From: an uncultured Alistipes sp.
GTDB taxonomy: Bacteria > Bacteroidota > Bacteroidia > Bacteroidales > Rikenellaceae
DNA length: 64,000 nucleotides
Assembly: GCF_902388705.1 (NCBI RefSeq)
Contig: NZ_CABMQJ010000004.1
Location: 84,589-148,588 of the forward strand
Direction of reading: 5' to 3'
A program made the translations under genes and the position numbers. The notes under the pieces are model-generated. The model was not told the origin of the DNA, did not search any database, and was given only the letters and a program-made list of their open reading frames with translations. Shown here piece by piece: positions 37,396 to 44,990 of this stretch (position 1 is the stretch's first letter; the number at the start of each line of letters is the position of its first letter).

Positions 37396-38360
37396 TGACC
37401 GATACAACGAAAGCGCAGATACTCGACCTTGCCCGCAAGGCCATCGACACCGAGATGCTGGCGCTCGGGCGCATGAAAGAAAACCTCGGCGACAACTTCG
37501 CCGACGCCGTGGAACTGATTCTGGCGGGACACGGCAAGTGCATCGTCACCGGTATGGGCAAATCGGGCCTCGTGGGCCGCAAGATTGCCGCGACGCTCGC
37601 CTCGACCGGTACGCCCAGTTTCTTCCTCCATCCGGGCGAAGCTTTCCACGGCGATTTGGGTATGATTTCGAAAGACGACGTGGTGCTGGCGCTCTCCTAT
37701 TCGGGCGAAACCGACGAAATCCTGAAAATCGTCCCCTTTATCCATTCCAACGGCAACAAGCTGATTTCGATGTCGGGCAATCCCGAGTCGGCGCTGGCCA
37801 AAAACTCCGACATACACCTCGACGTGAGTGTGAAGGAGGAAGCCTGCATCCTGCATCTCGCGCCCACTTCGTCGACTACGGCCCAGATTGCCATGGGCGA
37901 TGCGCTGGCCGTGTCGCTCATGCAGATGCGGGGCTTCACGAGCGTCGATTTCGCACGCCTGCATCCGGGCGGCAGCCTCGGGCGGCGCCTGCTGATGACC
38001 GTGGGCAACGTGATGCGTTCGCACGACCTGCCGGTGGTGGCGCCCGACTGCTCGGCGACGGATATGATCCACGCCATCAGCAAGGGCGGACTGGGGCTTA
38101 TCATCATCTGCGACGGCGATAAGATCGAGGGCATCGTCACCGACGGCGACGTGCGCCGCGCCATGGAGCGCCGCCGAGCCGAGTTCTTCAATATCAGGGC
38201 CGCAGACATCGCCACACCCAATCCCAAGACCATTTCCGCGGGTGAGAAACTGATCGAGGCCGAGAAGATGATGACCAGAAACAAGGTTACCTCGCTGCTC
38301 GTTACCGATAAAGCCGGCAAACTGCAGGGCGTAATCCAGATTTACGACATCAAACTGTAA
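37395..38360 (+). CDS. kdsD: Arabinose-5-phosphate isomerase (KdsD/KpsF)
   Basis: A 321-residue protein converting ribulose 5-phosphate to arabinose 5-phosphate, the first step of the Kdo route. An N-terminal SIS domain (GMGKSGLVGRKIAATLAS, about residues 52-69, and SYSGETDEI) is followed by two CBS domains (from about residue 205). It overlaps the kdsA stop by one base (TAATG), so all three Kdo genes are coupled. Confidence 0.96.
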   Translation: MTDTTKAQILDLARKAIDTEMLALGRMKENLGDNFADAVELILAGHGKCIVTGMGKSGLVGRKIAATLASTGTPSFFLHPGEAFHGDLGMISKDDVVLALSYSGETDEILKIVPFIHSNGNKLISMSGNPESALAKNSDIHLDVSVKEEACILHLAPTSSTTAQIAMGDALAVSLMQMRGFTSVDFARLHPGGSLGRRLLMTVGNVMRSHDLPVVAPDCSATDMIHAISKGGLGLIIICDGDKIEGIVTDGDVRRAMERRRAEFFNIRAADIATPNPKTISAGEKLIEAEKMMTRNKVTSLLVTDKAGKLQGVIQIYDIKL

Positions 38361-38433
38361 AACAGGTGTCCGCAATCCCCGCACGGGCGCGGTTATCCTG
38401 TGCCGTGCCTCCGGGCAGGGTACTCCCGAAAAT

Positions 38434-38473
38434 AGATGCCGGGCGATGCAGATTTCTGCATCGCTTGGCATCT
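38434..38473 (-). terminator. Terminator of the XRE-membrane protein pair
   Basis: An 18-bp stem with two G-T pairs (38434-38451 with 38456-38473) and loop ATTT. On the minus strand it is followed by ATTTTC. It sits 16 bases past the XRE stop. Confidence 0.65.
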
Positions 38474-38489
38474 GTTACGGATGGGGCGG

Positions 38490-38690
38490 TCACTCGCCCT
38501 CTTCGAGCTGGAAAACCTGTTCGACGGGCTTTCCGAACAGCCGCGCGATTTTGAGCGCCAACACGGTCGAGGGGACGAAACGGCCGGTTTCGATGGCGTT
38601 CACCGTCTGGCGGCTCACACCGATGGCGTCGGCCAGCTGTTGTTGGGTCATGCGTATCTCGGCGCGCTGTACGCGTATTCTATTCTTCAT
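38490..38690 (-). CDS. XRE-family helix-turn-helix regulator (YozG-like)
   Basis: A 66-residue protein that is essentially one Cro/CI HTH: MTQQQLADAIGVSRQTVNAI (about residues 14-33) with the scaffold helix LALKIARLFGKPVEQVF. Small regulators of this type are usually encoded with a short membrane protein, as here: the two genes overlap by 11 bases. The palindrome over the shared promoter is its likely operator (inference). Confidence 0.92.
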   Translation of the reverse strand: MKNRIRVQRAEIRMTQQQLADAIGVSRQTVNAIETGRFVPSTVLALKIARLFGKPVEQVFQLEEGE

Positions 38691-39099
38691 CGCGGAGCGT
38701 TTTGTCCAGCCGGTACATGGCCAGGCGGAAAAGCAGGCAGTAAATGGCCGGGAGGGTGTATAACAGCACGAACATGCAGGTCAGGAACTCGAAATCGTAG
38801 AAGCACAACGCCAGCAGAATCAGCAGCGCGTAGTTGACGTATACGGAGATGAGCAGGCTGTTCAGCCGCAGGGACGTGATCATCTCGTCCTCGTTGCGCT
38901 CGCGGGAGAGACCGGTGAGGAGCAGGCCGACGGCCGTGCCGATAAGCGCCGCATTGTTGAGCAGGTGCTCGTTCACGCCGCTGAACCAGTTCAGCTCCTC
39001 CTGCAGGAAAAGCATGTAGCAGCCGAGCAGAAAGGAGGGGAGCAGCACTATCCATCCGATTTTCTTAAAACCGACGGGCAGTAAATAGTCTTTTTTCAT
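38680..39099 (-). CDS. Small four-helix membrane protein paired with an XRE regulator
   Basis: A 139-residue hydrophobic protein with four predicted membrane helices: IGWIVLLPSFLLGCYMLFL, NNAALIGTAVGLLLTGL, LLISVYVNYALLILLALCF and MFVLLYTLPAIYCLLFRLA. A charged loop SRERNEDEMI lies in the middle. It resembles the DUF2178-type partners of small XRE regulators. Function unknown; first gene of the pair. Confidence 0.75.
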   Translation of the reverse strand: MKKDYLLPVGFKKIGWIVLLPSFLLGCYMLFLQEELNWFSGVNEHLLNNAALIGTAVGLLLTGLSRERNEDEMITSLRLNSLLISVYVNYALLILLALCFYDFEFLTCMFVLLYTLPAIYCLLFRLAMYRLDKTLRDEE

Positions 39100-39128
39100 T
39101 GAACAATTGTTTTAGGGTTCGACTATTG

Positions 39129-39136
39129 CAAATGTA
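39129..39136 (-). promoter_or_regulatory. -7 box of the membrane protein-XRE operon
   Basis: TACATTTG on the minus strand, start predicted near 39123, 24 bases before ATG 39099. It is embedded in the left arm of an inverted repeat. Confidence 0.7.
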
Positions 39137-39153
39137 AAGTTTAGTTTACATTT
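39130..39153. promoter_or_regulatory. Palindromic operator over the XRE promoter
   Basis: AAATGTAAA (39130-39138) and TTTACATTT (39145-39153) form a perfect 9-bp inverted repeat with a 6-base spacer. The left arm contains the -7 box, so binding would block transcription. The only DNA-binding protein in the operon is the XRE regulator. Confidence 0.7.
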
Positions 39154-39185
39154 TAGCAAACAAACACGACATAATTTTCGGGCAG

Positions 39186-39222
39186 AAAAAAATTAGAGGG
39201 CCTAAAAGGCCCTCTAAAAATC
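39186..39222 (-). terminator. Terminator of the PAS-protein transcript
   Basis: A 10-bp stem TTAGAGGGCC/GGCCCTCTAA with loop TAAAA; on the minus strand it is followed by seven T residues. The nearest upstream gene on that strand ends 327 bases away, so its message would have a long 3' end. Confidence 0.8.
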
Positions 39223-39548
39223 TTCTTCGCAATTTCCGGGTCTACCCGGCTGAATCCGGATTCGGCCCGGTGTCACCGGTTCGCATTTCCCTATCCCAGC
39301 ATCCTGTTTACCGGTTTTTGTTCGCTGCTTATTGTTCACTGCCGGGTATTCGCGGTTTGGCGGTCACTGCCTGTTGTTGGCCGTTCGCTGCATGTGTTCC
39401 GGAAACAGATTTCCGCCGAGTGCTTTTCGGGAACCGTTTTCGCCCTTCCCCGGATGCCGGACACAGACACGGGTATTGCTACCGGATACCGGCCGTCCGA
39501 GGCTTGGCGCCGGTCGCCGTTGCTGCGCCGGGCCGGCTTTACGTCGTA
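39223..39548. other. Spacer with no visible gene, C+T rich on the top strand
   Basis: No protein or RNA gene is recognisable. GTTCGCTGC, CTGCCGGG and TTGTTCACTG words recur loosely. It probably forms the 3' untranslated part of the PAS-protein message. Confidence 0.4.
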
Positions 39549-39884
39549 TCAGCCCCGGATGTAATGCGGCATATCGGCGGGAATCTCCATCGACAGTTCG
39601 ACCAGCCCGCGCACTTCGCCGTCCGCCCGCCATACCGTCTGGTATATCTGTTTGCGGATGCCCCGTTTTTCGATGGTGTATGCGTTGGTGCCTCCTTCCG
39701 CGAGCAAACGCCTGATAATCTGACGCGAACGTTCGTTGTGGCAGGGGATGAGCGATTGCCCGCGCATATCGCCGTTGACCTGTGTCGAGCGGATGTTCTG
39801 GTAAAGTACCGTCCCTTCCGTGTCGCACACGGTAACCGCGCAGTTCAGTTCGTCGGCCCAGGGGAAAGTATTGGCTGTTGTCAT
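39549..39884 (-). CDS. Stand-alone PAS-domain protein
   Basis: A 111-residue protein made of a single PAS fold: CAVTVCDTEGTVLYQNI, a CHNERSRQIIRRLL block, and paired strands IYQTVWRADGEVRGLVELSMEI. The CHxxxS block resembles PAS units in DUF438/hemerythrin-type proteins. There is no output domain, so it must act through a partner. Ligand unknown. It lies 89 bases downstream of the ClC gene on the same strand. Confidence 0.75.
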   Translation of the reverse strand: MTTANTFPWADELNCAVTVCDTEGTVLYQNIRSTQVNGDMRGQSLIPCHNERSRQIIRRLLAEGGTNAYTIEKRGIRKQIYQTVWRADGEVRGLVELSMEIPADMPHYIRG

Positions 39885-39973
39885 ACGATTCGTAAGGTTT
39901 GCCGGGGAAAGAAAATCTCCCTGTTTTCAAAATATGTTTGACGAGAGGGTGAACGTATTGCGGTAAATCGTGT

Positions 39974-41755
39974 TTACTGCTGTATTTTCACCAACTGCTC
40001 GCGGTAGGCGTTCAGGATGCGTGATTTGGAGATGAAGCCCAGGTAGCGGTTCTGTTTGTCGACGACGGGCAGCATCCAGGTGTGCTTGTCTTCGAATTTC
40101 TGGATGACGCTCTGGATGGCTTCGTGCTCCAGAATCCGGTCGGGCGGCTGAATCATGTAGTCCGAGATGGGATGCCCGTATTTTTCGCGTTTGAACATGT
40201 CCTCGCGCAGGTCGTCCAACTGTACTACGCCCAGCAGCCGTCCGAAATTGTCGATCATGGGGAAGATGTTGCGGCGCGCCGTCGAGATGATGTGCACGAT
40301 GTCGCCCAGCGTGAAATTCTCCTTGATGCGCAGGAAATCGGTTTCCATCAGCTCGTCGAGTTTCAGGAAGACGAATACCGACTGGTCTTTGTCGTGCGTC
40401 AGCAATTCGCCGCGCTGGCGCAGTTGTTTGGTGTAAATCGAATCGGGGTCGAGGTAGTAATCGACGGCGAACGAGATGCAGGCCGTAATCATCAGCGGAA
40501 TGAACAGCCCGTAGCCGTTCGAGAGCTCGGCAATGAGGAAAATCGAGGTCAGCGGCGCTTTCATCACGCCCGACATCACACCCGCCATGCCGACCAGCGT
40601 GAACGATACGACCGATACGTCCCAGTCGAAAAAGGCGTTGCACACCAGGGCGATCGAAGCGCCCGTGAACGCCCCGACGAACAGCGACGGCGCGAACGTT
40701 CCGCCCACGCCGCCTGCGGCATTGGTCGAAGCCATGGCGATGACCTTGAAGAACATCGTGGCGATGACGAACAGGATCACCACCCAGTCGATGTCGCTGA
40801 AGCGGTAGAAGAGTGAATTGTCGAACAACTCTTCCGTATGGCCGTGCATCAGCGACATGAATCCCTCGTAACCCTCGCCGTATAGCGGCGGGAAGATGAA
40901 AATCAGGATGCCCAGCACGGCGCCGCCGACAATCCACTTTTTGTATTGCTTGTCGATTTTCCGGAAAAACGTCCCGACGCGCAGGTTCGTTGCCGTGAAA
41001 TACCACGACATCAGCCCGCAGCATACGCCCAGCAGGATGAAGAGCGGTATCTGCCAGAGCTCGAACGCATCCTGCGGCTGCAGCGTCACGGCCAGTATCG
41101 GGTCGAAACCGCGCAGCATGAAAGCCATCGTCGTGGCCGTGATCGAGGCGATCAGCAGCGGAATGACCGAGCCGGCCGTAATGTCGAGCATCAGTATCTC
41201 CAGCACGAACACCACGCCCGTGATCGGAGCCTTGAAGATGGCCGCCAGCGCAGCACCCGCGCCGCAGCAGAGCAGTAGCGTGGTGTGCTTGTAGTTGAGG
41301 CGCGCCAGTTTCCCGACGTTCGAGCCGATGGCGGCCCCCGTCAACACGATGGGGGCCTCGGGGCCGACCGAGCCGCCGAATCCGATGGTCGTGGCGCCGC
41401 CTACGATGGAGGTCCAGCAGTTGTGCGCCGGGATGCGCGAGTTGCGGCTCGACATGGCGTAGAGCACGCGCGTCACGCCCTCCGAAATGTTGTCCCGCAC
41501 GATGTACTTGACGAACAGCGTGGCGAGGATGATACCGATGGCGGGGTATATCAGGAACAGGACGTGGGCGCTGTCCACCGGGAACCAGCGTATCAGTCCG
41601 CTCTTGATGCCGTGCAGCAGGATTTCGAACAGGTAGGTGCCCACTCCTGCGAGGATGCCGACCACGACAGCCAGCACCATCATGATCTGGCTGTTGCTCA
41701 ACCGCCGGGTGAGGCGGAGGAACGTGCGGTAAATATGGTCGGCGCGGAAATGCAT
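39974..41755 (-). CDS. ClC-family chloride channel with C-terminal CBS pair
   Basis: A 593-residue protein with the ClC membrane core (about 1-430) and two CBS domains (about 450-590). The anion-site loop reads GSVGPEAPIV (about 123-132): the gating Glu of exchangers (GREGP, Glu148 in E. coli) is Val. In helix H, PITGVVFVLEILML has Ile where the inner proton Glu (Glu203) would be. Both losses suggest a channel rather than a proton-coupled exchanger (inference from the family). The start is 3 bases after the trpS stop, so the two share a transcript. Confidence 0.92.
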   Translation of the reverse strand: MHFRADHIYRTFLRLTRRLSNSQIMMVLAVVVGILAGVGTYLFEILLHGIKSGLIRWFPVDSAHVLFLIYPAIGIILATLFVKYIVRDNISEGVTRVLYAMSSRNSRIPAHNCWTSIVGGATTIGFGGSVGPEAPIVLTGAAIGSNVGKLARLNYKHTTLLLCCGAGAALAAIFKAPITGVVFVLEILMLDITAGSVIPLLIASITATTMAFMLRGFDPILAVTLQPQDAFELWQIPLFILLGVCCGLMSWYFTATNLRVGTFFRKIDKQYKKWIVGGAVLGILIFIFPPLYGEGYEGFMSLMHGHTEELFDNSLFYRFSDIDWVVILFVIATMFFKVIAMASTNAAGGVGGTFAPSLFVGAFTGASIALVCNAFFDWDVSVVSFTLVGMAGVMSGVMKAPLTSIFLIAELSNGYGLFIPLMITACISFAVDYYLDPDSIYTKQLRQRGELLTHDKDQSVFVFLKLDELMETDFLRIKENFTLGDIVHIISTARRNIFPMIDNFGRLLGVVQLDDLREDMFKREKYGHPISDYMIQPPDRILEHEAIQSVIQKFEDKHTWMLPVVDKQNRYLGFISKSRILNAYREQLVKIQQ

Positions 41756-41758
41756 CGC

Positions 41759-42880
41759 TTATTGTTTCTGCGCGAACTGCGCAGCCTGCGCCGCAATCAG
41801 CTCCTTGTCGTCGAAGTAGTTGATTTTCATGGCGCTTTTCACGTCGTCGAGGGTCCGTGCGGCCATTTCGCGGGCCACTGCGGAACCGTCGCGGAGTATC
41901 TCGTAAACCTCCCCGATGCGTCCTTCGTAGTATTTGCGGCGCTCGCGGAACGGTTCCAGCGTTTCGTTGAGCACGGCAATCAGGAATTTCTTGACCTTTA
42001 CGTCGCCCAGGCCGCCGCGGCGGTAGTGGGCTTTCAGCTCCTCCAGCGACGGGTAGTCCGGCAGGTATTTCGGGAAATGCTCGGGACGGCTGAATGCGTC
42101 GAGGTACGTGAATACCGTGTTGCCCTCGACCTTGCCCGGGTCTTCGACGCGCAGGTGGTCGGGATCGGTATACATGCCCATGACTTTCTTCTTCACCTCC
42201 TCGGCGGTGTCCGAAAGGTAGATGCAGTTGCAGAGCGATTTCGACATTTTGGCCTTGCCGTCGGTGCCGGGCAGGCGCAGGCAGACGGCGTTCTCCGGCA
42301 GCAGGATTTCCGGTTCGACGAGTGCCGGGCCGTATACCGTGTTGAACTTGTGCACGATTTCGCGCGTCTGCTCGAGCATCGGCTCCTGGTCTTCGCCCGC
42401 GGGGACGGTCGTGGCCTTGAAGGCCGTGATGTCGGCCGCCTGGCTGATGGGGTAGGTGAAGAACCCGACCGGAATACCCTGGCGCTGCGTGTCGCATTCG
42501 GCGTTGTTCTCGGCGAAGCCGCGCAGTTGTATTTCGGCCTTTACGGTCGGGTTGCGCTGCAGGCGCTGTACCGTGACGAGGTTCATGTAGTAGAACGCCA
42601 GTTCGCACAGTTCTGGAATCTGCGACTGGATGAACAGGGTCGATTTCTTCGGGTCGAGGCCGACCGAGAGGTAGTCGAGCGCCACCTCTATGATGTTCTG
42701 GCGTACTTTTTCGGGGTTGTCCGCATTGTCGGTAAGAGCCTGTGCATCGGCTATCATGATGAAAATGCGCTCGAACTCGCCCGACTCCTGCAGTTCGACG
42801 CGGCGGCGCAGCGAACCCACGTAGTGTCCCAGGTGGAGCCGGCCCGTGGGACGGTCGCCGGTAAGAATGATCTTTCCCAT
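41759..42880 (-). CDS. trpS: Tryptophanyl-tRNA synthetase
   Basis: A 373-residue class I synthetase with HIGH as PTGRLHLGHYVG (residues 10-21) and KMSKS as GKAKMSKSLCN (about 210-220). ATG 42880 (MGKIILTGDRPTG) is the family start; the longer frame from 42907 overlaps the promoter. It is the first gene of the trpS-ClC unit and is divergent from oxyR. Confidence 0.97.
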   Translation of the reverse strand: MGKIILTGDRPTGRLHLGHYVGSLRRRVELQESGEFERIFIMIADAQALTDNADNPEKVRQNIIEVALDYLSVGLDPKKSTLFIQSQIPELCELAFYYMNLVTVQRLQRNPTVKAEIQLRGFAENNAECDTQRQGIPVGFFTYPISQAADITAFKATTVPAGEDQEPMLEQTREIVHKFNTVYGPALVEPEILLPENAVCLRLPGTDGKAKMSKSLCNCIYLSDTAEEVKKKVMGMYTDPDHLRVEDPGKVEGNTVFTYLDAFSRPEHFPKYLPDYPSLEELKAHYRRGGLGDVKVKKFLIAVLNETLEPFRERRKYYEGRIGEVYEILRDGSAVAREMAARTLDDVKSAMKINYFDDKELIAAQAAQFAQKQ

Positions 42881-42904
42881 AGAAATTATTGTGTATTTTG
42901 CGGA

Positions 42905-42912
42905 CAAACATA
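42905..42912 (-). promoter_or_regulatory. -7 box of trpS
   Basis: TATGTTTG on the minus strand; start near 42899, about 19 bases before ATG 42880. Confidence 0.6.
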
Positions 42913-42964
42913 CGAAAAACCGCGCGCGTGACCTAATAAAGTTGCCGGATATAGATTTTTTTTA

Positions 42965-42972
42965 TATTTTTG
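42965..42972 (+). promoter_or_regulatory. -7 box of oxyR
   Basis: TATTTTTG in a T-rich stretch, about 22 bases before ATG 42995. The two divergent boxes in this 114-base gap are about 52 bases apart. Confidence 0.6.
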
Positions 42973-42994
42973 CATATTGAAATAATCGCCTGCT

Positions 42995-43894
42995 ATGACT
43001 ATAGTTCAGCTTGAATACCTGTTGGCCGTAGCCAACTGCGGCAGTTTTTCGCTTGCCGCCGAACATTGTTTCGTGACCCAGCCGTCGTTGAGCATGCAGG
43101 TCAAGGCGCTCGAGGAGGAGCTGGGCGTCGTGCTGCTCGACCGTTCGAAGAAACCCGTGATTCCGACCGAGGCGGGCGAAGTGGTGCTCGACCGCGCCCG
43201 CGAAACACTGCGCGCCTACAACAATATCCGCGAGTCGGTGGCCGAACTCAAGGGCGAAACCTCGGGCAAACTGCGCCTGGGCGTTATCCCGACCATCGCG
43301 CCCTATCTGCTGCACAAATTCATCCCCGCTTTCGTGCGCGACTATCCGAAAGTCGAACTGGAAATTTCGGAGATGATAACTTCCGACATCGTCGATGCGC
43401 TCAAGCGCGACCGCATCGACGCGGCGCTGGTCGCCAGCGGCACGTGCGGCGACGGCATCCTCGAGCAGGAGCTCTTCAACGACCGTTTCTACGCCTATGT
43501 TTCTCCCGAGAACCAGCTTTACGAGCGCTCGAATATCCGCATCGAGGACATCGACCTGCGGGAGTTGGTGATTTTGAGCGCCGGTAACTGTATGCGCGAC
43601 CAGATTATCGAGTTGTGCCAGGCCAAACGCGACATGCCCTCGCACTATTCGTTCGAGTCGGGCTCGCTCGACACGCTGATGCGCATCGTCGACTGCACGT
43701 CGTGCCTGACGATTATCCCCGAGATGGCCGTCGAATATATTCCCTCCGACCGCCGCGACCGGCTCAAAATGCTCTCCAAGGGCGCCACGTCGCGCAAAAT
43801 CGCCGTGGCCGTGCGCCGCACCTACGTCAAAAGTTCGATTATCAAGGCTTTGACCGACACGATTATGGCCAGTGTCCCGCCGGTTAAGAATTAA
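42995..43894 (+). CDS. oxyR: Peroxide-sensing LysR-type regulator OxyR
   Basis: A 299-residue LysR protein. The N-terminal HTH is SFSLAAEHCFVTQPSLSMQV (about residues 17-36). The redox pair falls at Cys199 and Cys208 (GNCMRDQIIELC), the same numbering and RDQ context as E. coli OxyR, whose disulfide forms on peroxide exposure. This supports OxyR rather than a metabolic LysR. Targets (catalase, Dps, AhpC) are not in this window. A GC-rich terminator follows. Confidence 0.95.
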   Translation: MTIVQLEYLLAVANCGSFSLAAEHCFVTQPSLSMQVKALEEELGVVLLDRSKKPVIPTEAGEVVLDRARETLRAYNNIRESVAELKGETSGKLRLGVIPTIAPYLLHKFIPAFVRDYPKVELEISEMITSDIVDALKRDRIDAALVASGTCGDGILEQELFNDRFYAYVSPENQLYERSNIRIEDIDLRELVILSAGNCMRDQIIELCQAKRDMPSHYSFESGSLDTLMRIVDCTSCLTIIPEMAVEYIPSDRRDRLKMLSKGATSRKIAVAVRRTYVKSSIIKALTDTIMASVPPVKN

Positions 43895-43918
43895 GGATTC
43901 CGGTCTTTTTCCGGAAGC

Positions 43919-43956
43919 GCGCCCGGCGAAACCGTTTCGCCGGGCGTTTCGTTTTC
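43919..43956 (+). terminator. Terminator of oxyR
   Basis: CGCCCGGCG pairs with CGCCGGGCG around loop AAACCGTTT, followed by TTTCGTTTT, 26 bases after the stop. Confidence 0.85.
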
Positions 43957-44580
43957 TGCCTGCCCCTGCCTGCCCCTGTCTGCCTCTGCCTGCCCCTGTC
44001 TGCCTCTGCCCGCGTTTCTGCCCCTGCCCGCGTGACTGCCCCTGCCCGCGTGACTGCGCTTCTGTCCGTATTCCTGCCTGCATTTTTGCCCGTTTCTCCT
44101 GCCTGTGTTTTGCCGGTATCCTCCTGTATTTCTGTGTTATGTTACTTGCACCCCTGCCTGCTTTTTCTGCCTGCATTCGCCCGCGCTTCTGTCCGTATTC
44201 CTGCCTGTGTTTCGCCGGTATCTGCCTGTGTTTCTGTATTATGTTACTTGCACCCCTGCCTGCTTTTTCTGCCTGCATTTACCTGTGTTCCCGTCGGTAT
44301 TCCGTTCTGTCTTTTGCCCGGATTGTCGCAGCACAGTTGCGGCCGCCGTCCTGTTTTCGGCTTTTTTCGCCGCCCGCTGTGTCGTCCCGCTGCCGCCCGC
44401 TGTGTCGCCCCGCTGCCGTCCGTTGTGACTTTCTGCCGCAGCGGTCAGCGGACGCCCCGCCCGGATTGAGCGCCGGTGCCGTCTGCGCGGTCCGGTGCCT
44501 TGAGGCCGTCGTTGCCGGGGAGTGCCCGGCGGAACCTATCTCGCGGTGCGCCTGCTTTTTTACCGGGCTTAATTTTCAAA
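43957..44580. repeat. Pyrimidine-rich degenerate tandem repeat region
   Basis: About 620 bases with no supported gene. Near 43958-44050 CTGCC, TGCCCCTG and TGCCTCTG words repeat in tandem, including CCCCTGCCCGCGTGACTG twice. From 44058 to 44280 a longer unit of about 102 bp is repeated imperfectly: GCGCTTCTGTCCGTATTCCT recurs (44058, 44184 region), and a 41-base block starting TTATGTTACTTGCACC is identical at 44137-44177 and 44239-44279. The open frames through it are Cys/Pro/Leu-rich and are judged non-coding. Confidence 0.75.
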
Positions 44581-44595
44581 TATCATTCTCTTTTC

Positions 44596-44603
44596 GTACC
44601 TTT
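44596..44603 (+). promoter_or_regulatory. -7 box of the rsfS-ftsH operon
   Basis: TACCTTTG; start near 44609, 24 bases before ATG 44633. Confidence 0.65.
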
Positions 44604-44632
44604 GCAAGGTTATAGACACCTATTGATAATTT

Positions 44633-44983
44633 ATGGATAAACTGATCGAAACTATCGTTCATGCGATTGAAGATAAAAAGGGTAAGAATATTGTATCGTT
44701 AGACCTCTCGGGATTCGACGGGGCGATATGCTCCCGTTTCATTGTGTGCAATGCCGATTCCACGACGCAGGTTGGCGCTATCGCCGCAGGCATCGAAGAG
44801 AAAGTGCTCGAGGTGCTGGGCGAGAAGGTCTGGCGCATCGAGGGGCAGCAGAACGCCGTCTGGATTGCGATGGACTATGTGGACGTGGTGGTTCATATTT
44901 TCCAGACCGAGCTGCGCGGCTTTTACAAACTCGAGGAGTTGTGGGCCGATGCGCCCATGACCAAATACGAATACGAAGAGTAA
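44633..44983 (+). CDS. rsfS: Ribosome silencing factor RsfS
   Basis: A 116-residue Iojap/RsfS protein that binds L14 on the 50S subunit and blocks joining with 30S when nutrients run out. Family features: DLSGFDGAICSRFIVCNADS, the VWIAMDYVDVVVHIFQ core and the FYKLEELWADAP tail. First gene of a long operon, 7 bases before ftsH. Confidence 0.96.
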   Translation: MDKLIETIVHAIEDKKGKNIVSLDLSGFDGAICSRFIVCNADSTTQVGAIAAGIEEKVLEVLGEKVWRIEGQQNAVWIAMDYVDVVVHIFQTELRGFYKLEELWADAPMTKYEYEE

Positions 44984-44990
44984 TTTTGAT

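Noticed and set aside
43872..44615. A 247-codon open frame rich in Cys, Pro, Leu and Phe across the repeat spacer
   Set aside because: Its composition is that of translated CTGCC/TGTTT repeats, it starts inside oxyR, and neighbouring frames are equally open.
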